Source of the DNA: Pseudomonas sp. WJP1 | Lineage (GTDB): Bacteria; Pseudomonadota; Gammaproteobacteria; Pseudomonadales; Pseudomonadaceae | Direction of reading: 5' to 3' | Length of the DNA stretch: 64,000 bases | Assembly (NCBI RefSeq): GCF_028471945.1 | Contig: NZ_CP110128.1 | Span: 6,165,001 to 6,229,000, forward strand | Part shown: in pieces, positions 27,498-36,189 of the stretch | Layout of the letters: every line of letters begins with the position of its first letter | Position numbering within the stretch: position 1 is the stretch's first letter | The notes under the pieces: model-generated | Seen by the model: the letters and a program-made list of their open reading frames with translations, nothing else | Databases searched by the model: none | Told to the model about the DNA's origin: nothing | Made by a program: the position numbers and the translations under genes

Positions 27498-28316
27498 CTA
27501 GGTCAGCCGCGCGAGCAACTCTCGGGTTTTACTCAATGCCATCTGCGCCCGGTCCAGCCCACTCACGCCCTGCTCCAGCAGTTGCACGGTGGGAATCTCC
27601 AGGCTCAATGGAATGTTAGCTGGCAAACACCGCAACAGCCCCGGCAGATCACAATCGCCATCGCCGGGAAAACGCCGTTCGTTACGCGCCTGCCGCAAGA
27701 TCTCTGCCATGTCTTGCGGCCTGGGCCCCGCCACGTCACACAACTGCGCATACCGTAACCGTGAGGGGGCAACCCTGGCCAGATCTTCCAGCCGCGACCC
27801 AGAGCGATCGAAGTGAAAAGCATCGACCAGCACCGCCGCGTTTTCACGATCGGCCTTTTCAACGATGCGCACGGCTTGCTGCAGATCCCGCGCGTCGGTC
27901 CAGGGCATGAACTCCAGGTGCGGATGCAACCCGTAAGGCGCCGCCAAATCACACAGCCGGGCAAAATTTTCTGTTAGTCGTTGCTCGTCAGGATCGTTAC
28001 CCGCCACCAGCAACTCACTGGCACCGAATTCGGCACCCACTGCCAGCACCCGCTCGAAATCGGCAACAACGGTGTCCGGTTTGAGCCGCAGGATCTCGAC
28101 ATCCAACACTCGAATGCCGGTATCGCGCAGACGTGCCAGGGTCTGGCGCCGCAGATCTTCATCGGCCACCAGTGCAAAATGGTGTTCCTCTGGCGTCGCT
28201 GGCACCAGGCGCAAGCCGACATGGCTGTAACCGGCCCGCGCCGCGACCTCGACCATGTCCGGCGGTGACAACTCCAGCACGGTCAGACTGGCCAGGGAAA
28301 AGATTCGTTCACTCAT
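27498..28316 (-). CDS. Sugar phosphate isomerase/epimerase-like TIM barrel
   Basis: 272-aa xylose-isomerase-like (AP_endonuc_2) fold. It begins MSERIFSLASLTVLELSPPDMVEVAARAGYSH, the family's first strand and helix. Metal and substrate residues typical of this fold are visible: HLEFMPWTDARD near 145, VLVDAFHFDRSG near 170, FPGDGDCDLPG near 225 and LSLEIPTVQ near 245. Members include epimerases, isomerases and dehydratases of sugars, cyclitols and dehydroshikimate. It begins 2 nt after the Gfo/Idh stop, so the two are coupled and probably act in sequence. Confidence 0.87.
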   Translation of the reverse strand: MSERIFSLASLTVLELSPPDMVEVAARAGYSHVGLRLVPATPEEHHFALVADEDLRRQTLARLRDTGIRVLDVEILRLKPDTVVADFERVLAVGAEFGASELLVAGNDPDEQRLTENFARLCDLAAPYGLHPHLEFMPWTDARDLQQAVRIVEKADRENAAVLVDAFHFDRSGSRLEDLARVAPSRLRYAQLCDVAGPRPQDMAEILRQARNERRFPGDGDCDLPGLLRCLPANIPLSLEIPTVQLLEQGVSGLDRAQMALSKTRELLARLT

Positions 28317-28318
28317 GG

Positions 28319-29377
28319 TCAATCCTCGATCAAGGCGGGTGCGCAGGCGCGCCCGGTTTCAGCGGCTTGGCGAATCGCTTCGACCAACGCCAGGGTGCGG
28401 GCTGCATCGGCGGCGCTGACCAGCGGTTCGACTTCCCCACGCGCAACACGCACGAAGTGCTGCAACTGCAAGCGCAGCGCTTGATCGACACTGAAAGGCT
28501 CGTCAGTCGACTCCAGGGGTTGATGCCATCCACCGTCCGCTTGCGTGTAGTGCCAGCGCTTGAGCTGCGGGATGCTCAGCGCCCCAGCGGTGCCCGCCAG
28601 CAAATAGCACGGCTGGTCGGCCTGGCGTGGGTATACCGGATTCTCCCCGGAGCCCAGCTCCCAACTCCAGGGCGCCGCCACCGCATCGGACCCGGTCAGG
28701 CTGCCTAGCGCACCGTTGTCGAATTGCAGCAGCACGGCCGCGCAATCTTCGTTGCCAAACCCGCGCACGGCGTTACTGGTGATGGCCTGCACCTGGCAAA
28801 CTTCGCCGCACAGGTGCCTGAGCAGATCGAGGTCATGGATCAGGTTGGTCAACAACATGCCCGCACCGGGCTCGCGGCGCCAGGCCGCTTCGAAATAACT
28901 ATCGGGTTTGCGCAATTGCCAGAGCGCGGTGACGGTACTTAACCGGCCCAACGCGCCGCTGTGGACAAGTTCATGGGCGCGCACGATCAAGGGATTGTGG
29001 CGTCGATGATGGCCGACCAACACCGCAACGCCGCTCGACTTCGAGGCAGCCACCAGCTCACGGGCTTCATCCAGGTGCACACCCACCGGCTTTTCCAGCA
29101 ACACCGGGATGCCGGCAGCCAGACAATCGAGCGCGGTGCTGACATGCAACGCATTCGGGTTGGCGATTATGACGGCCTCAGGCTTTGCCTGCTCCAGCAT
29201 CTGACGATGATCGGCGAAATACTCCACACCCCATTCCTTCGCCAGACCCGGCGCTTGCGGGCCGGGGTCGGCCACTGCGCACAAGGTCGCTTCAGTCAGG
29301 GTTTTCAGATGCTGGTAATGCTGCTGGCCCATGGTGCCGGCACCAATAAGGGCTATTCGAAGGGGGGGCGAACTCAT
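28319..29377 (-). CDS. Gfo/Idh/MocA-family NAD(P)-dependent oxidoreductase
   Basis: 352-aa dehydrogenase. The Rossmann start LRIALIGAGTMGQQHYQHL, the NAD-site ANPNALHVSTALDCLAAGIPVLLEKPVG (residues about 72-100, with the catalytic-lysine EKP motif) and the GFO_IDH C-terminal domain with NLIHDLDLLRHLCG near 180 are all present. This family oxidises hydroxyls on sugars and inositols. First gene of a three-gene operon with the TIM barrel and EamA transporter. An IclR-type palindrome lies 48 nt before its start. Confidence 0.9.
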   Translation of the reverse strand: MSSPPLRIALIGAGTMGQQHYQHLKTLTEATLCAVADPGPQAPGLAKEWGVEYFADHRQMLEQAKPEAVIIANPNALHVSTALDCLAAGIPVLLEKPVGVHLDEARELVAASKSSGVAVLVGHHRRHNPLIVRAHELVHSGALGRLSTVTALWQLRKPDSYFEAAWRREPGAGMLLTNLIHDLDLLRHLCGEVCQVQAITSNAVRGFGNEDCAAVLLQFDNGALGSLTGSDAVAAPWSWELGSGENPVYPRQADQPCYLLAGTAGALSIPQLKRWHYTQADGGWHQPLESTDEPFSVDQALRLQLQHFVRVARGEVEPLVSAADAARTLALVEAIRQAAETGRACAPALIED

Positions 29378-29424
29378 GCAGCGGTCCTCTTGTGGTTATT
29401 GTTGGAAGATGAATTTCAACAATT

Positions 29425-29439
29425 TAGAACCTGGTTCCA
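29425..29439. promoter_or_regulatory. Candidate IclR operator before the Gfo/Idh operon
   Basis: On the minus strand TGGAACCAGGTTCTA. It matches 12 of 15 positions of the perfect palindrome at 30529-30543 and the IclR-type pattern TGGAA-N5-TTCCA. It lies 48 nt upstream of the Gfo/Idh start. Confidence 0.6.
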
Positions 29440-29510
29440 GATTCTTACACAGGCGTGCATTGAAAGTGTTCGAACAGCGCACAATTTTATGGAGTTCACA
29501 GCGATCAAAA

Positions 29511-29604
29511 TGTGGGATCGGGCTTGCTCGCGAAGACGGAGTGTCAGTCGACATCATTGTTGCCTGACCCACCGCTTTCGCGAGCAAGCCCGCTCCCACA
29601 GGGG
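29511..29604. repeat. REP pair between IclR and Gfo/Idh genes
   Basis: Inverted pair TGTGGGATCGGGCTTGCTCG / CGAGCAAGCCCGCTCCCACA with a spacer of about 40 bp. It follows the IclR stop directly. A variant of the class seen at 56.9 kb. Confidence 0.85.
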
Positions 29605-29617
29605 TTTTGTGCAGGAC

Positions 29618-30394
29618 TCAGCTGAATAGCTCCGACGCCAGACTTGCCGCCGACAACTCATCGGTAAACGCCAACAACAACGGCGCCAACTCATGCAGCC
29701 GCGCGCCCGGCATCCGCGCACTCGGCCCGGCGATGCTGAGCACGCCGATCACCCGGCCATCACCGGGATGGCGCACCACCGCGGCAATCGCCGAGGTGCC
29801 TACCGCCGAACTTTCCTCGACACAGGCGTAGCCCTGCTCCCGTGCCAGGCGCAAGCGTTCCAGCAACTCAATATTGGACCTTGGGGCATTCGGGCCCAGC
29901 TCCAGTGGCCGGTCAACCGCCTGGCGTTCCACCAGCGACAAGGCTTCGGCATCGCTCATGCACGCCAGCCAGGCATGGCCGGAGGCGGTGTAGAACAGCG
30001 GCGCATCCCGGCCCATGTCCGGGTCATAGCGCAGGCCGGAACGAGCCCCCTGGGACTTGGCGATCCAGGTCTGGCGCTCGCCTTCGATGATCCCCAGGCG
30101 CACCAGTTCGCCGGTTTCCTGAGCCAGTCGGTCGAGCACCGGTTGCACGATATCGGCACCGCTGCTCGACAGATAACGGAAACCCATCGCCACCAGGCGG
30201 GTCGACAAGTGATAACGCAAGTTCTCCGGATTCTGCCGCACGTAGCCAAGCCGGATCAGCTCGGCAAGTAGCCTGTGGGTGGCACTCTTGGGGATGCCCA
30301 GTTGCTCCGCCAACACCTGCATCGGCAGGCCGCGAGGGTCGCTGGTGAGGCTTTCAAGCACACTGAAAACACGTTCGATCTGACTACCGGCCAT
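29618..30394 (-). CDS. IclR-family transcriptional regulator
   Basis: About 258 aa. The winged helix (IERVFSVLESLTSDPRGLPMQVLAEQLGIPKSATHRLLAELIRLGYV) and the IclR effector domain (VRLGIIEGERQTWIAKSQGARSGLRYDPDMG, later ACVEESSAVGTSAIAAVVR) are complete. Start uncertain: ATG at 30394 used; a GTG four codons upstream is possible and neither has a strong ribosome site. It is divergent from the flavoprotein operon; an IclR-type palindrome lies between them and another before the Gfo/Idh operon, so it likely governs both. Confidence 0.92.
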   Translation of the reverse strand: MAGSQIERVFSVLESLTSDPRGLPMQVLAEQLGIPKSATHRLLAELIRLGYVRQNPENLRYHLSTRLVAMGFRYLSSSGADIVQPVLDRLAQETGELVRLGIIEGERQTWIAKSQGARSGLRYDPDMGRDAPLFYTASGHAWLACMSDAEALSLVERQAVDRPLELGPNAPRSNIELLERLRLAREQGYACVEESSAVGTSAIAAVVRHPGDGRVIGVLSIAGPSARMPGARLHELAPLLLAFTDELSAASLASELFS

Positions 30395-30528
30395 GGGGGT
30401 ATCCACACAAAATTTGCACGATTCTAGAAGACAACTCGAGGAATGCGAAATCTGGAACTGCCTGTCCGATAACCGCCCGCTTTACGCGGCATCGACTTGC
30501 CGGCCCTCTTCCAGCCTCATATATTTTC

Positions 30529-30543
30529 TGGAATCAGATTCCA
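30529..30543. promoter_or_regulatory. Perfect 15-bp palindrome, candidate IclR operator
   Basis: TGGAATC-A-GATTCCA, matching the IclR-family operator layout (E. coli IclR consensus TGGAAATNATTTCCA). It is 26 nt upstream of the flavoprotein ATG and 134 nt from the IclR start. Confidence 0.72.
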
Positions 30544-30569
30544 AAAAAATAAACGCCGGAGTTCACGCC

Positions 30570-32318
30570 ATGCCTGCCCAACCGTACTGCCTTCCCGACA
30601 TCGACTGCGATGTACTGATCGTCGGATCAGGTGCGGCCGGCCTGGCAACGGCCGTGACGGCTGCATGGCATGGCCTGAAAGTGATAGTGGTGGAAAAAGA
30701 CTCGGTGTTTGGCGGTGCCACCGCCTGGTCCGGCGGCTGGGCGTGGGTACCGTGCAATCCCCTGGCGCGGCGGGCCGGCATCGTCGAAGACGTTGAACAA
30801 CCGCGCACTTACTTGAAACACGAACTGGGTGATCACTATGACCCAGAGATGATCGATGCCTTCCTTGAAGCCGCTCCGCGCATGGTGGCTTTCTTCGAAC
30901 AGCACACCTCGCTGCAATTTGCCGATGGCAACGCAATTGCCGACATTCATGGCGACACGCCGGGCGCCGGTACCGGTGGGCGTTCGGTAATTGCCGCGCC
31001 GTATGACGCGCGAAACGTTGGCAAGCTGCTCAAGCGCCTGCGCAAAACCATGCGCGAAACCTCCTTCATGGGCATGCCGATCATGGCGGGCGCAGACCTT
31101 GCCGCGTTCCTCAACCTGACCCGTTCGTTGTCAGCGGCCTGGCACGTTACACGGCGCTTCACGCGCCATTTGCTCGACCTCGTCGTGCATGGCCGGGCGA
31201 TGCAACTGGTGAACGGCGTGGCGCTGGTAGCGCGCCTGGCGAAATCCGCCGACGATCTTGGCGTGTTGCTGTGGGAGTCGGCACCGGTCACCGAGTTATT
31301 GCGCGAGAACAATAAGGTGAAAGGCGCGGTGGTTAGCACCGCCAAAGGTTCGATCCGCATCAAGGCCCGCAAGGCGGTGGTGCTCGCGGCCGGCGGTTTT
31401 GCCAATGACATCGAACGGCGCAAGGCCCTGTTCCCCCGTACACCAACCGGACACGAACACCTGGCCCTGCCGCCCCTCGGCGTGTCTGGCGATGGCCTGC
31501 GGCTGGGCGAGAGTGCTGGCGCCAAAGTCGACACCGACCAGGCATCGCCGGTGGCCTGGGCTCCGGTTTCGCGAGTGCCATACCGCGATGGCAGCAGCGG
31601 ACACTTCCCGCACATCATCGAGCGCGGCAAGCCTGGGATCATCGGGGTGCTGAGCAACGGTCAGCGCTTCGTCAACGAAGCCAACGGCTACTACGATTAC
31701 GTGACGGCCATGGTCGCCAGCGCCCCGCCCGGCGAAGCAGTGGCCTCCTGGCTCATCTGCAGCCATGGCTTCCAGCGACGTTATGGCCTGGGTATTTCCC
31801 GGCCGTTTCCGGTGCCGCTGTCATCCTTTATCCGCAGCGGTTATCTGAAAAGTGGCAAGACCCTCGAGGAATTGGCACAGGCTTGCGGCATAGACCCGGT
31901 CGGCTTGCGCACCACCGTGTCGGACTACAACCGCCACGCGCGCAACGGCCAAGACCCGCAATTCGGCCGCGGTTCTACGCCCTACAACCGCAAACAGGGT
32001 GATGCGCTGCAGCAGCCCAACCCCTGCGTCGCACCGATCGAGCAAGGACCGTTCTACGCCGTGAAAGTCGAACCGGGTTGTTTCGGCACCTTTGCCGGGC
32101 TCAAGGTCAATCAACACGCCCAGGTCCTCGACGACTTGGGCCAGGCCATCACCGGCCTGTATGCGGCGGGAGGCGACATGGCCAGCATCATGGGCGGCCA
32201 CTACCCCGCTGGCGGCATCAACCTGGGGCCGGCGCTGACGTTCGGCTACATCGCCGCGCGCCATATCGCCGGCATCACTGCTTATGAAAAGGAGATCGAC
32301 CATGAAGCACATCGTTAA
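30570..32318 (+). CDS. FAD-dependent dehydrogenase, 3-ketosteroid-dehydrogenase/fumarate-reductase-like
   Basis: 582-aa flavoprotein. FAD-binding CDVLIVGSGAAGLATAVTAA is at residues 12-31, followed by the adenine-ribose Glu region VVEKDSVFGGATAWSGG, and the C-terminal FAD motif GLYAAGGDMASIMGGHYPAGG near 530-550. The overall layout is that of delta-1-ketosteroid dehydrogenases and related flavoproteins that introduce a double bond next to a carbonyl. No other steroid genes are present, so a steroid substrate is unlikely. It overlaps the aldo-keto reductase gene by 17 nt. A candidate IclR operator sits just upstream. Confidence 0.87.
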   Translation: MPAQPYCLPDIDCDVLIVGSGAAGLATAVTAAWHGLKVIVVEKDSVFGGATAWSGGWAWVPCNPLARRAGIVEDVEQPRTYLKHELGDHYDPEMIDAFLEAAPRMVAFFEQHTSLQFADGNAIADIHGDTPGAGTGGRSVIAAPYDARNVGKLLKRLRKTMRETSFMGMPIMAGADLAAFLNLTRSLSAAWHVTRRFTRHLLDLVVHGRAMQLVNGVALVARLAKSADDLGVLLWESAPVTELLRENNKVKGAVVSTAKGSIRIKARKAVVLAAGGFANDIERRKALFPRTPTGHEHLALPPLGVSGDGLRLGESAGAKVDTDQASPVAWAPVSRVPYRDGSSGHFPHIIERGKPGIIGVLSNGQRFVNEANGYYDYVTAMVASAPPGEAVASWLICSHGFQRRYGLGISRPFPVPLSSFIRSGYLKSGKTLEELAQACGIDPVGLRTTVSDYNRHARNGQDPQFGRGSTPYNRKQGDALQQPNPCVAPIEQGPFYAVKVEPGCFGTFAGLKVNQHAQVLDDLGQAITGLYAAGGDMASIMGGHYPAGGINLGPALTFGYIAARHIAGITAYEKEIDHEAHR

Positions 32319-33132
32319 CGCACAGGGTTTGAACATGCCCAAGCTCGGCCTTGGCACCTGGCCGATGCTCGGTGAAGAGTGCACGCGAGCAGTGGAACAG
32401 GCCCTGGCGCTGGGTTATCGACACATCGATACCGCGGCGGCCTACAACAACGAGGACGCTGTCGGCCAGGCGCTGCTGAACAGTAAGGCACCCCGCGAAC
32501 ACATCCACGTCACCAGCAAGGTCTGGTGGGACCAGCTGCAACCCGACGCCATGCGCCATTCCATGGATCGCAGCCTCAAGGCCTTGCACAGCGATTACAT
32601 CGACCTCTTCATGATCCACTGGCCCAGCACCGATTGGGACTTGCCGCGTACGATCGAAACCCTGGTGTCATTCAAGGAGCAGGGGCTGGCGCGCAACATC
32701 GGCGTGGCGAATTTCCCGCTGCCCCTGCTGCGCACTGTGGTCGAGAAACTGGGCGCGCCGCTTTCAGCCATCCAAGTCGAGTACCACGTGCTGCTCGGAC
32801 AAAACGCACTGCTGGACTACGCCCGTCAACACGACATGGCACTGACGGCTTATTCGCCGCTGGCACGCAACAAGGTCTCGGATATTCCGGTTATCCAGGA
32901 CATCGCCGCCAAACACGGGGTATTGCCGACCCAGGTCGCACTCAAATGGCTGCTGGATCAGCCGAACGTGGCGGCTATCCCCAAGGCCAGCAGCGAGGCC
33001 AACCAATTGGCCAACCTGGCAGCGCTTGCCGTCAACCTGGATGATCAGGACCGGGCGCTGATTGCTGGCCTGTCCAAGCGCGAGCGCCTGGTCAGTCCGG
33101 ACTTTGCGCCGGTGTGGGACGCATTCGATTAA
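32302..33132 (+). CDS. Aldo/keto reductase, DkgB-like
   Basis: 276-aa NADPH-dependent reductase. AKR tetrad elements are visible: GYRHIDTAAAYNNE (catalytic Asp and Tyr, residues about 37-50), the Lys in VTSKVWW (about 75) and the His in LFMIHWP (about 107). The C-terminal RERLVSPDFAPVWD is like E. coli DkgB (2,5-diketo-gluconate reductase B). AAAGGAG precedes the ATG, which lies inside the flavoprotein gene, so both are co-translated. Together they could oxidise and reduce the same ring compound at different positions; that is inference. Confidence 0.9.
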   Translation: MKHIVNAQGLNMPKLGLGTWPMLGEECTRAVEQALALGYRHIDTAAAYNNEDAVGQALLNSKAPREHIHVTSKVWWDQLQPDAMRHSMDRSLKALHSDYIDLFMIHWPSTDWDLPRTIETLVSFKEQGLARNIGVANFPLPLLRTVVEKLGAPLSAIQVEYHVLLGQNALLDYARQHDMALTAYSPLARNKVSDIPVIQDIAAKHGVLPTQVALKWLLDQPNVAAIPKASSEANQLANLAALAVNLDDQDRALIAGLSKRERLVSPDFAPVWDAFD

Positions 33133-33138
33133 TAAGTG

Positions 33139-33155
33139 CGAAAGGGCCACTTTCG
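33139..33155. repeat. Short inverted repeat after the aldo/keto reductase gene
   Basis: CGAAAG / CTTTCG around a 5-nt centre, 7 nt after the stop. There is no T-run, so a terminator role is weak. Confidence 0.35.
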
Positions 33156-33284
33156 ATGTGCGACACCCGTCGCACTGACGGTGGCCTTACCAAACCTTAC
33201 ACATTTCACCCACACGCCTTTGCCAGTGCGGTTATTCATAGACCCGGCGCCATGCGCCCCATCAATCTATGAGAGACCGCCAAC

Positions 33285-34154
33285 ATGCTATGGAACAAGG
33301 CAAGACGCAGCAAAAACGTGAGTGACATACGCGAGGGCAAGGATGCCCGCACACTTACAGGGACAACACTGGCCGCTGGGCTGGCCGCCGTCGCCCTCGC
33401 CAGCGCCGGACTCTATTCGACACTGGACACGCCAGCAGACGTTACTCCACTCGAACCCTCCTACACCCTGGACCGCCCTCTCCCTCAACCCTCGATCGAG
33501 CCTGAAGAAGATCTGCAGTTGATGTTTGTCCAGTCGGTGCTGGGCGACACCGAAGACACCTGGAACCAACTGTTCGCGCAAATGGGCCGGCAATATCCAC
33601 ACCCCACCCTGACGCTGTTCAACAACGGCGTGGTCTCGGGCTGTGGTTTCGCCAGCTCCGGCAGTGGCCCGTTCTATTGCCCAGGCAATCGGCAGGTGTA
33701 TCTCGACCTCGAGTTTTTCCGCACGCTTGAGCAACAGTTTTCAGTGGTCGGTGACTTCGCGCGGGCCTATATCATCGCCCACGAAATCGGCCATCACGTG
33801 CAGCTTGAACTGGGCCTTTCCGAACCCTTCGAAAAAGCCTTGCTCGAGCAACAACCGGTCAGCGGCGATGGCGGGCTGGAAGTGCGCGCGGAGTTGCAGG
33901 CCGATTGCCTGGCCGGTGTCTGGGCGCACCACGCGCAACAGCGTCTGGACTGGCTGGAGCCGGGGGATATCGAAGCCGCCCTGAATGCCGCGGCAATGTT
34001 CGGAGACGACCAACTGCAAGCATCGCGCAATGTCCAGGTTCGGCCAGAGACCTTCAGCCACGGCACGTCCCTCCAGCGCGTGAACTGGTTCAAGACAGGA
34101 TTTGTCACAGGCCTGCCGGAGGCCTGTGACACCTTCGCCGCCGACGCGCTGTGA
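33285..34154 (+). CDS. YpfJ-family neutral zinc metallopeptidase (copy 1)
   Basis: 289 aa. A short basic N-terminus (MLWNKARRSKNVSDIREG) precedes one membrane span (about 27-45), a Pro/acidic linker and the peptidase-like domain. The zinc site HEIGHH lies near residue 165, with ADCLAGVWAHHAQ downstream. Two cysteines (GCGFA, YCPGN) match the family. It is followed by a longer-conserved paralog, from which it differs by a diverged linker. YpfJ-type proteins are widespread but their substrate is unknown; the active site seems intact. Confidence 0.88.
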   Translation: MLWNKARRSKNVSDIREGKDARTLTGTTLAAGLAAVALASAGLYSTLDTPADVTPLEPSYTLDRPLPQPSIEPEEDLQLMFVQSVLGDTEDTWNQLFAQMGRQYPHPTLTLFNNGVVSGCGFASSGSGPFYCPGNRQVYLDLEFFRTLEQQFSVVGDFARAYIIAHEIGHHVQLELGLSEPFEKALLEQQPVSGDGGLEVRAELQADCLAGVWAHHAQQRLDWLEPGDIEAALNAAAMFGDDQLQASRNVQVRPETFSHGTSLQRVNWFKTGFVTGLPEACDTFAADAL

Positions 34155-34302
34155 TACCCGCCCGTCAATGAATCCCCTGATGTTGCCGCCTGGACAGAAC
34201 CGCTGCCGCTCCCGGCTGTCTGACGACCGGACTGGCGCCGGTCCTACTCAGCAGCAACACTCATCCCACGGTTCTTTACCCGCAACATCAGAGGATTCCC
34301 AC

Positions 34303-35196
34303 ATGCTATGGAAAAAAGGCCGACGCAGCGACAACGTGGTCGATGCCCGTGGCGATGAGGTCGGCGGCGGTGGCGGCGGGATGCGCTTTGGTGGCGGCAA
34401 GGGCCTGAGCCTGACGGCGATCCTGCTGATCGTAGGCATCGGCTGGATCACCGGCCAGGACCCGCTGCAGATCCTCGGACAACTGACCGGGCAGATGGGT
34501 CAACAATCGGCACCCACCACCTCCCAGACACGCCAGGCACCACCGGCCAACGATGAAGGGGCCGAGTTCGTCCGCTCGATCCTGGGTGATACCGAGGATA
34601 CCTGGCGCCAGATTTTCCAGCAGGCGGACCGGCAATATAAGGACCCGACCCTGGTGTTGTTCAGCAACCGGGTCAATTCGGCCTGCGGACTGGCGACATC
34701 GGCGACTGGCCCCTTCTACTGCCCCGCAGACCAGAAGGTTTATCTGGACATGGCCTTCTTCCAGGAGATGTCCCAGCGCTTTGCGGCCGCGGGCGACTTC
34801 GCCCAGGCCTATGTGATCGCTCACGAAGTCGGTCACCACGTACAAACCTTGCTCGGTGTTTCGGCGAAGATCCAGGCCGCTCGCCAGCAAGGCCGGCAGA
34901 TGGAAGGCGATGGCGGTTTGCTGGTGCGCCAGGAACTGCAAGCCGACTGCCTGGCCGGGGTCTGGGCCAACAATGCGCAGAAGCGTCTGAACTGGCTGGA
35001 GCCGGGCGATATCGAAGAAGCGTTGAACGCGGCGAACGCCATTGGCGACGATCGCTTGCAACAACAAGGTCAGGGCCGTGTGGTGCCTGACTCATTTACC
35101 CATGGTACGTCAGCGCAACGGGTGCGCTGGTTCAAAACCGGATTCGCCCAGGGCCAGGTTGGCCAGTGCGATACCTTTGCGGCGAAAAATCTGTAA
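34303..35196 (+). CDS. YpfJ-family neutral zinc metallopeptidase (copy 2)
   Basis: 297 aa, paralog of the preceding gene with the same MLWxKxRRSxNVxDxR opening. A glycine-rich linker (EVGGGGGGMRFGGGKG) leads to the membrane span (about 38-55). The zinc motif HEVGHH lies near residue 178, and QADCLAGVWANNAQK follows. This copy is closer to the canonical YpfJ form. The two starts share the same context (ACATGCTATGGAA), supporting tandem duplication. Its stop abuts the ATG of the hydrolase gene with no gap. Confidence 0.9.
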   Translation: MLWKKGRRSDNVVDARGDEVGGGGGGMRFGGGKGLSLTAILLIVGIGWITGQDPLQILGQLTGQMGQQSAPTTSQTRQAPPANDEGAEFVRSILGDTEDTWRQIFQQADRQYKDPTLVLFSNRVNSACGLATSATGPFYCPADQKVYLDMAFFQEMSQRFAAAGDFAQAYVIAHEVGHHVQTLLGVSAKIQAARQQGRQMEGDGGLLVRQELQADCLAGVWANNAQKRLNWLEPGDIEEALNAANAIGDDRLQQQGQGRVVPDSFTHGTSAQRVRWFKTGFAQGQVGQCDTFAAKNL

Positions 35197-36153
35197 ATGA
35201 AGAAGTGGTGGTTAGTCGTACTGTTTACCTGTGCAACCTCCCAAGCGGCCGAGCACGGAGTCAAGGAACTCAGCCCCGGGCGCCTGCTGTTGAAATCCGG
35301 TGAAATAGCGGTGGGCATCAGCCCGGCCCCGGCAAAAATCGAGCGGGTATTGATCATCGTCCATGGTCGCTTGCGCAACGCGCAAACCTATCTCCAGAGC
35401 GGCAAAAGCGCGGTCGAACTGGCCGGACAAAGCGCTACGACCCTGGTGATCGCCCCGCAATTTCTCAATGAAACCGACGTTGCCCAGCACCCGGTGGCGG
35501 AAACTGTCTTGCGCTGGCAGGGCAATGAGTGGATGGCTGGCGGTGAATCCACCGCACCCTTTCGTCTGAGTTCCTTTGACGCGCTGGACGAAATCATCGC
35601 CCGCCTGGGTGATCGTCAGCAGTTTCCGGACTTGAAGCAAATCGTCATTGCCGGTCACTCGGGGGGCGCTCAAGTAGTTCAGCGCTACGCTTTGCTGGGC
35701 CACGACAAACCGGCCCTGGAAGCCGCCGGCGTGCAGTTGCGCTACGTGATCGCCAACCCCTCTTCCTACACCTACTTCGATGAGCGTCGGCCCGTGGCCT
35801 TCAGTCATGCGGGATGTCCGCAATTCAACCGCTGGAAGTACGGGCTGGCGGATTTGCCAGCCTACGCAGAAGGACAAACCGCCGCGCTGCTGCAGGAAAA
35901 GTACCTCAAGCGCGACATCGTTTATCTGCTGGGGCAACAGGACGTCGACCCGAACCATCCGGCGCTGGATAAAACCTGTGAGGCAAAAGCCCAGGGGCCG
36001 AATCGACTGGCCCGGGGTCGCTACTACTTCGCTTACCTGAAGCGGCTGCAACCGCAAGGGTTGCAGCAGCAACTGATCGAAGTGCCCGGGGTCGGGCATA
36101 ACGGGGAAGGGATGTTTACGTCGCCCCAGGGGCAGCAGGCCTTGTTTCAGTAG
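35197..36153 (+). CDS. Secreted alpha/beta hydrolase
   Basis: 318 aa with a signal peptide (KKWWLVVLFTCATSQAAEH, cleaved near residue 18). The nucleophile elbow GHSGGAQV is near residue 153 and RVLIIVHGRLRNAQTY near 50 provides the oxyanion strand. The C-terminal GVGHNGEGMF supplies the likely catalytic His, with Asp from GQQDVDPNHP. It starts at the base after the metallopeptidase stop, so the two are co-transcribed. An esterase or peptidase role in the periplasm is plausible; substrate unknown. Confidence 0.83.
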   Translation: MKKWWLVVLFTCATSQAAEHGVKELSPGRLLLKSGEIAVGISPAPAKIERVLIIVHGRLRNAQTYLQSGKSAVELAGQSATTLVIAPQFLNETDVAQHPVAETVLRWQGNEWMAGGESTAPFRLSSFDALDEIIARLGDRQQFPDLKQIVIAGHSGGAQVVQRYALLGHDKPALEAAGVQLRYVIANPSSYTYFDERRPVAFSHAGCPQFNRWKYGLADLPAYAEGQTAALLQEKYLKRDIVYLLGQQDVDPNHPALDKTCEAKAQGPNRLARGRYYFAYLKRLQPQGLQQQLIEVPGVGHNGEGMFTSPQGQQALFQ

Positions 36154-36175
36154 GCGCTGCCGCAGGCTGCGATCT
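36152..36175. repeat. Single REP half (GATCGCAGC class)
   Basis: AGGCGCTGCCGCAGGCTGCGATC matches the right arm of the pair at 20264-20332 and begins at the hydrolase stop codon. No inverted partner is present. Confidence 0.55.
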
Positions 36176-36189
36176 TTTGCCCTTGAAAA

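Noticed and set aside
30570..32318. Steroid catabolism based on the KstD-like flavoprotein
   Set aside because: No ksh, hsa or mce-type genes in the window; neighbours fit sugar or alicyclic acid oxidation better.
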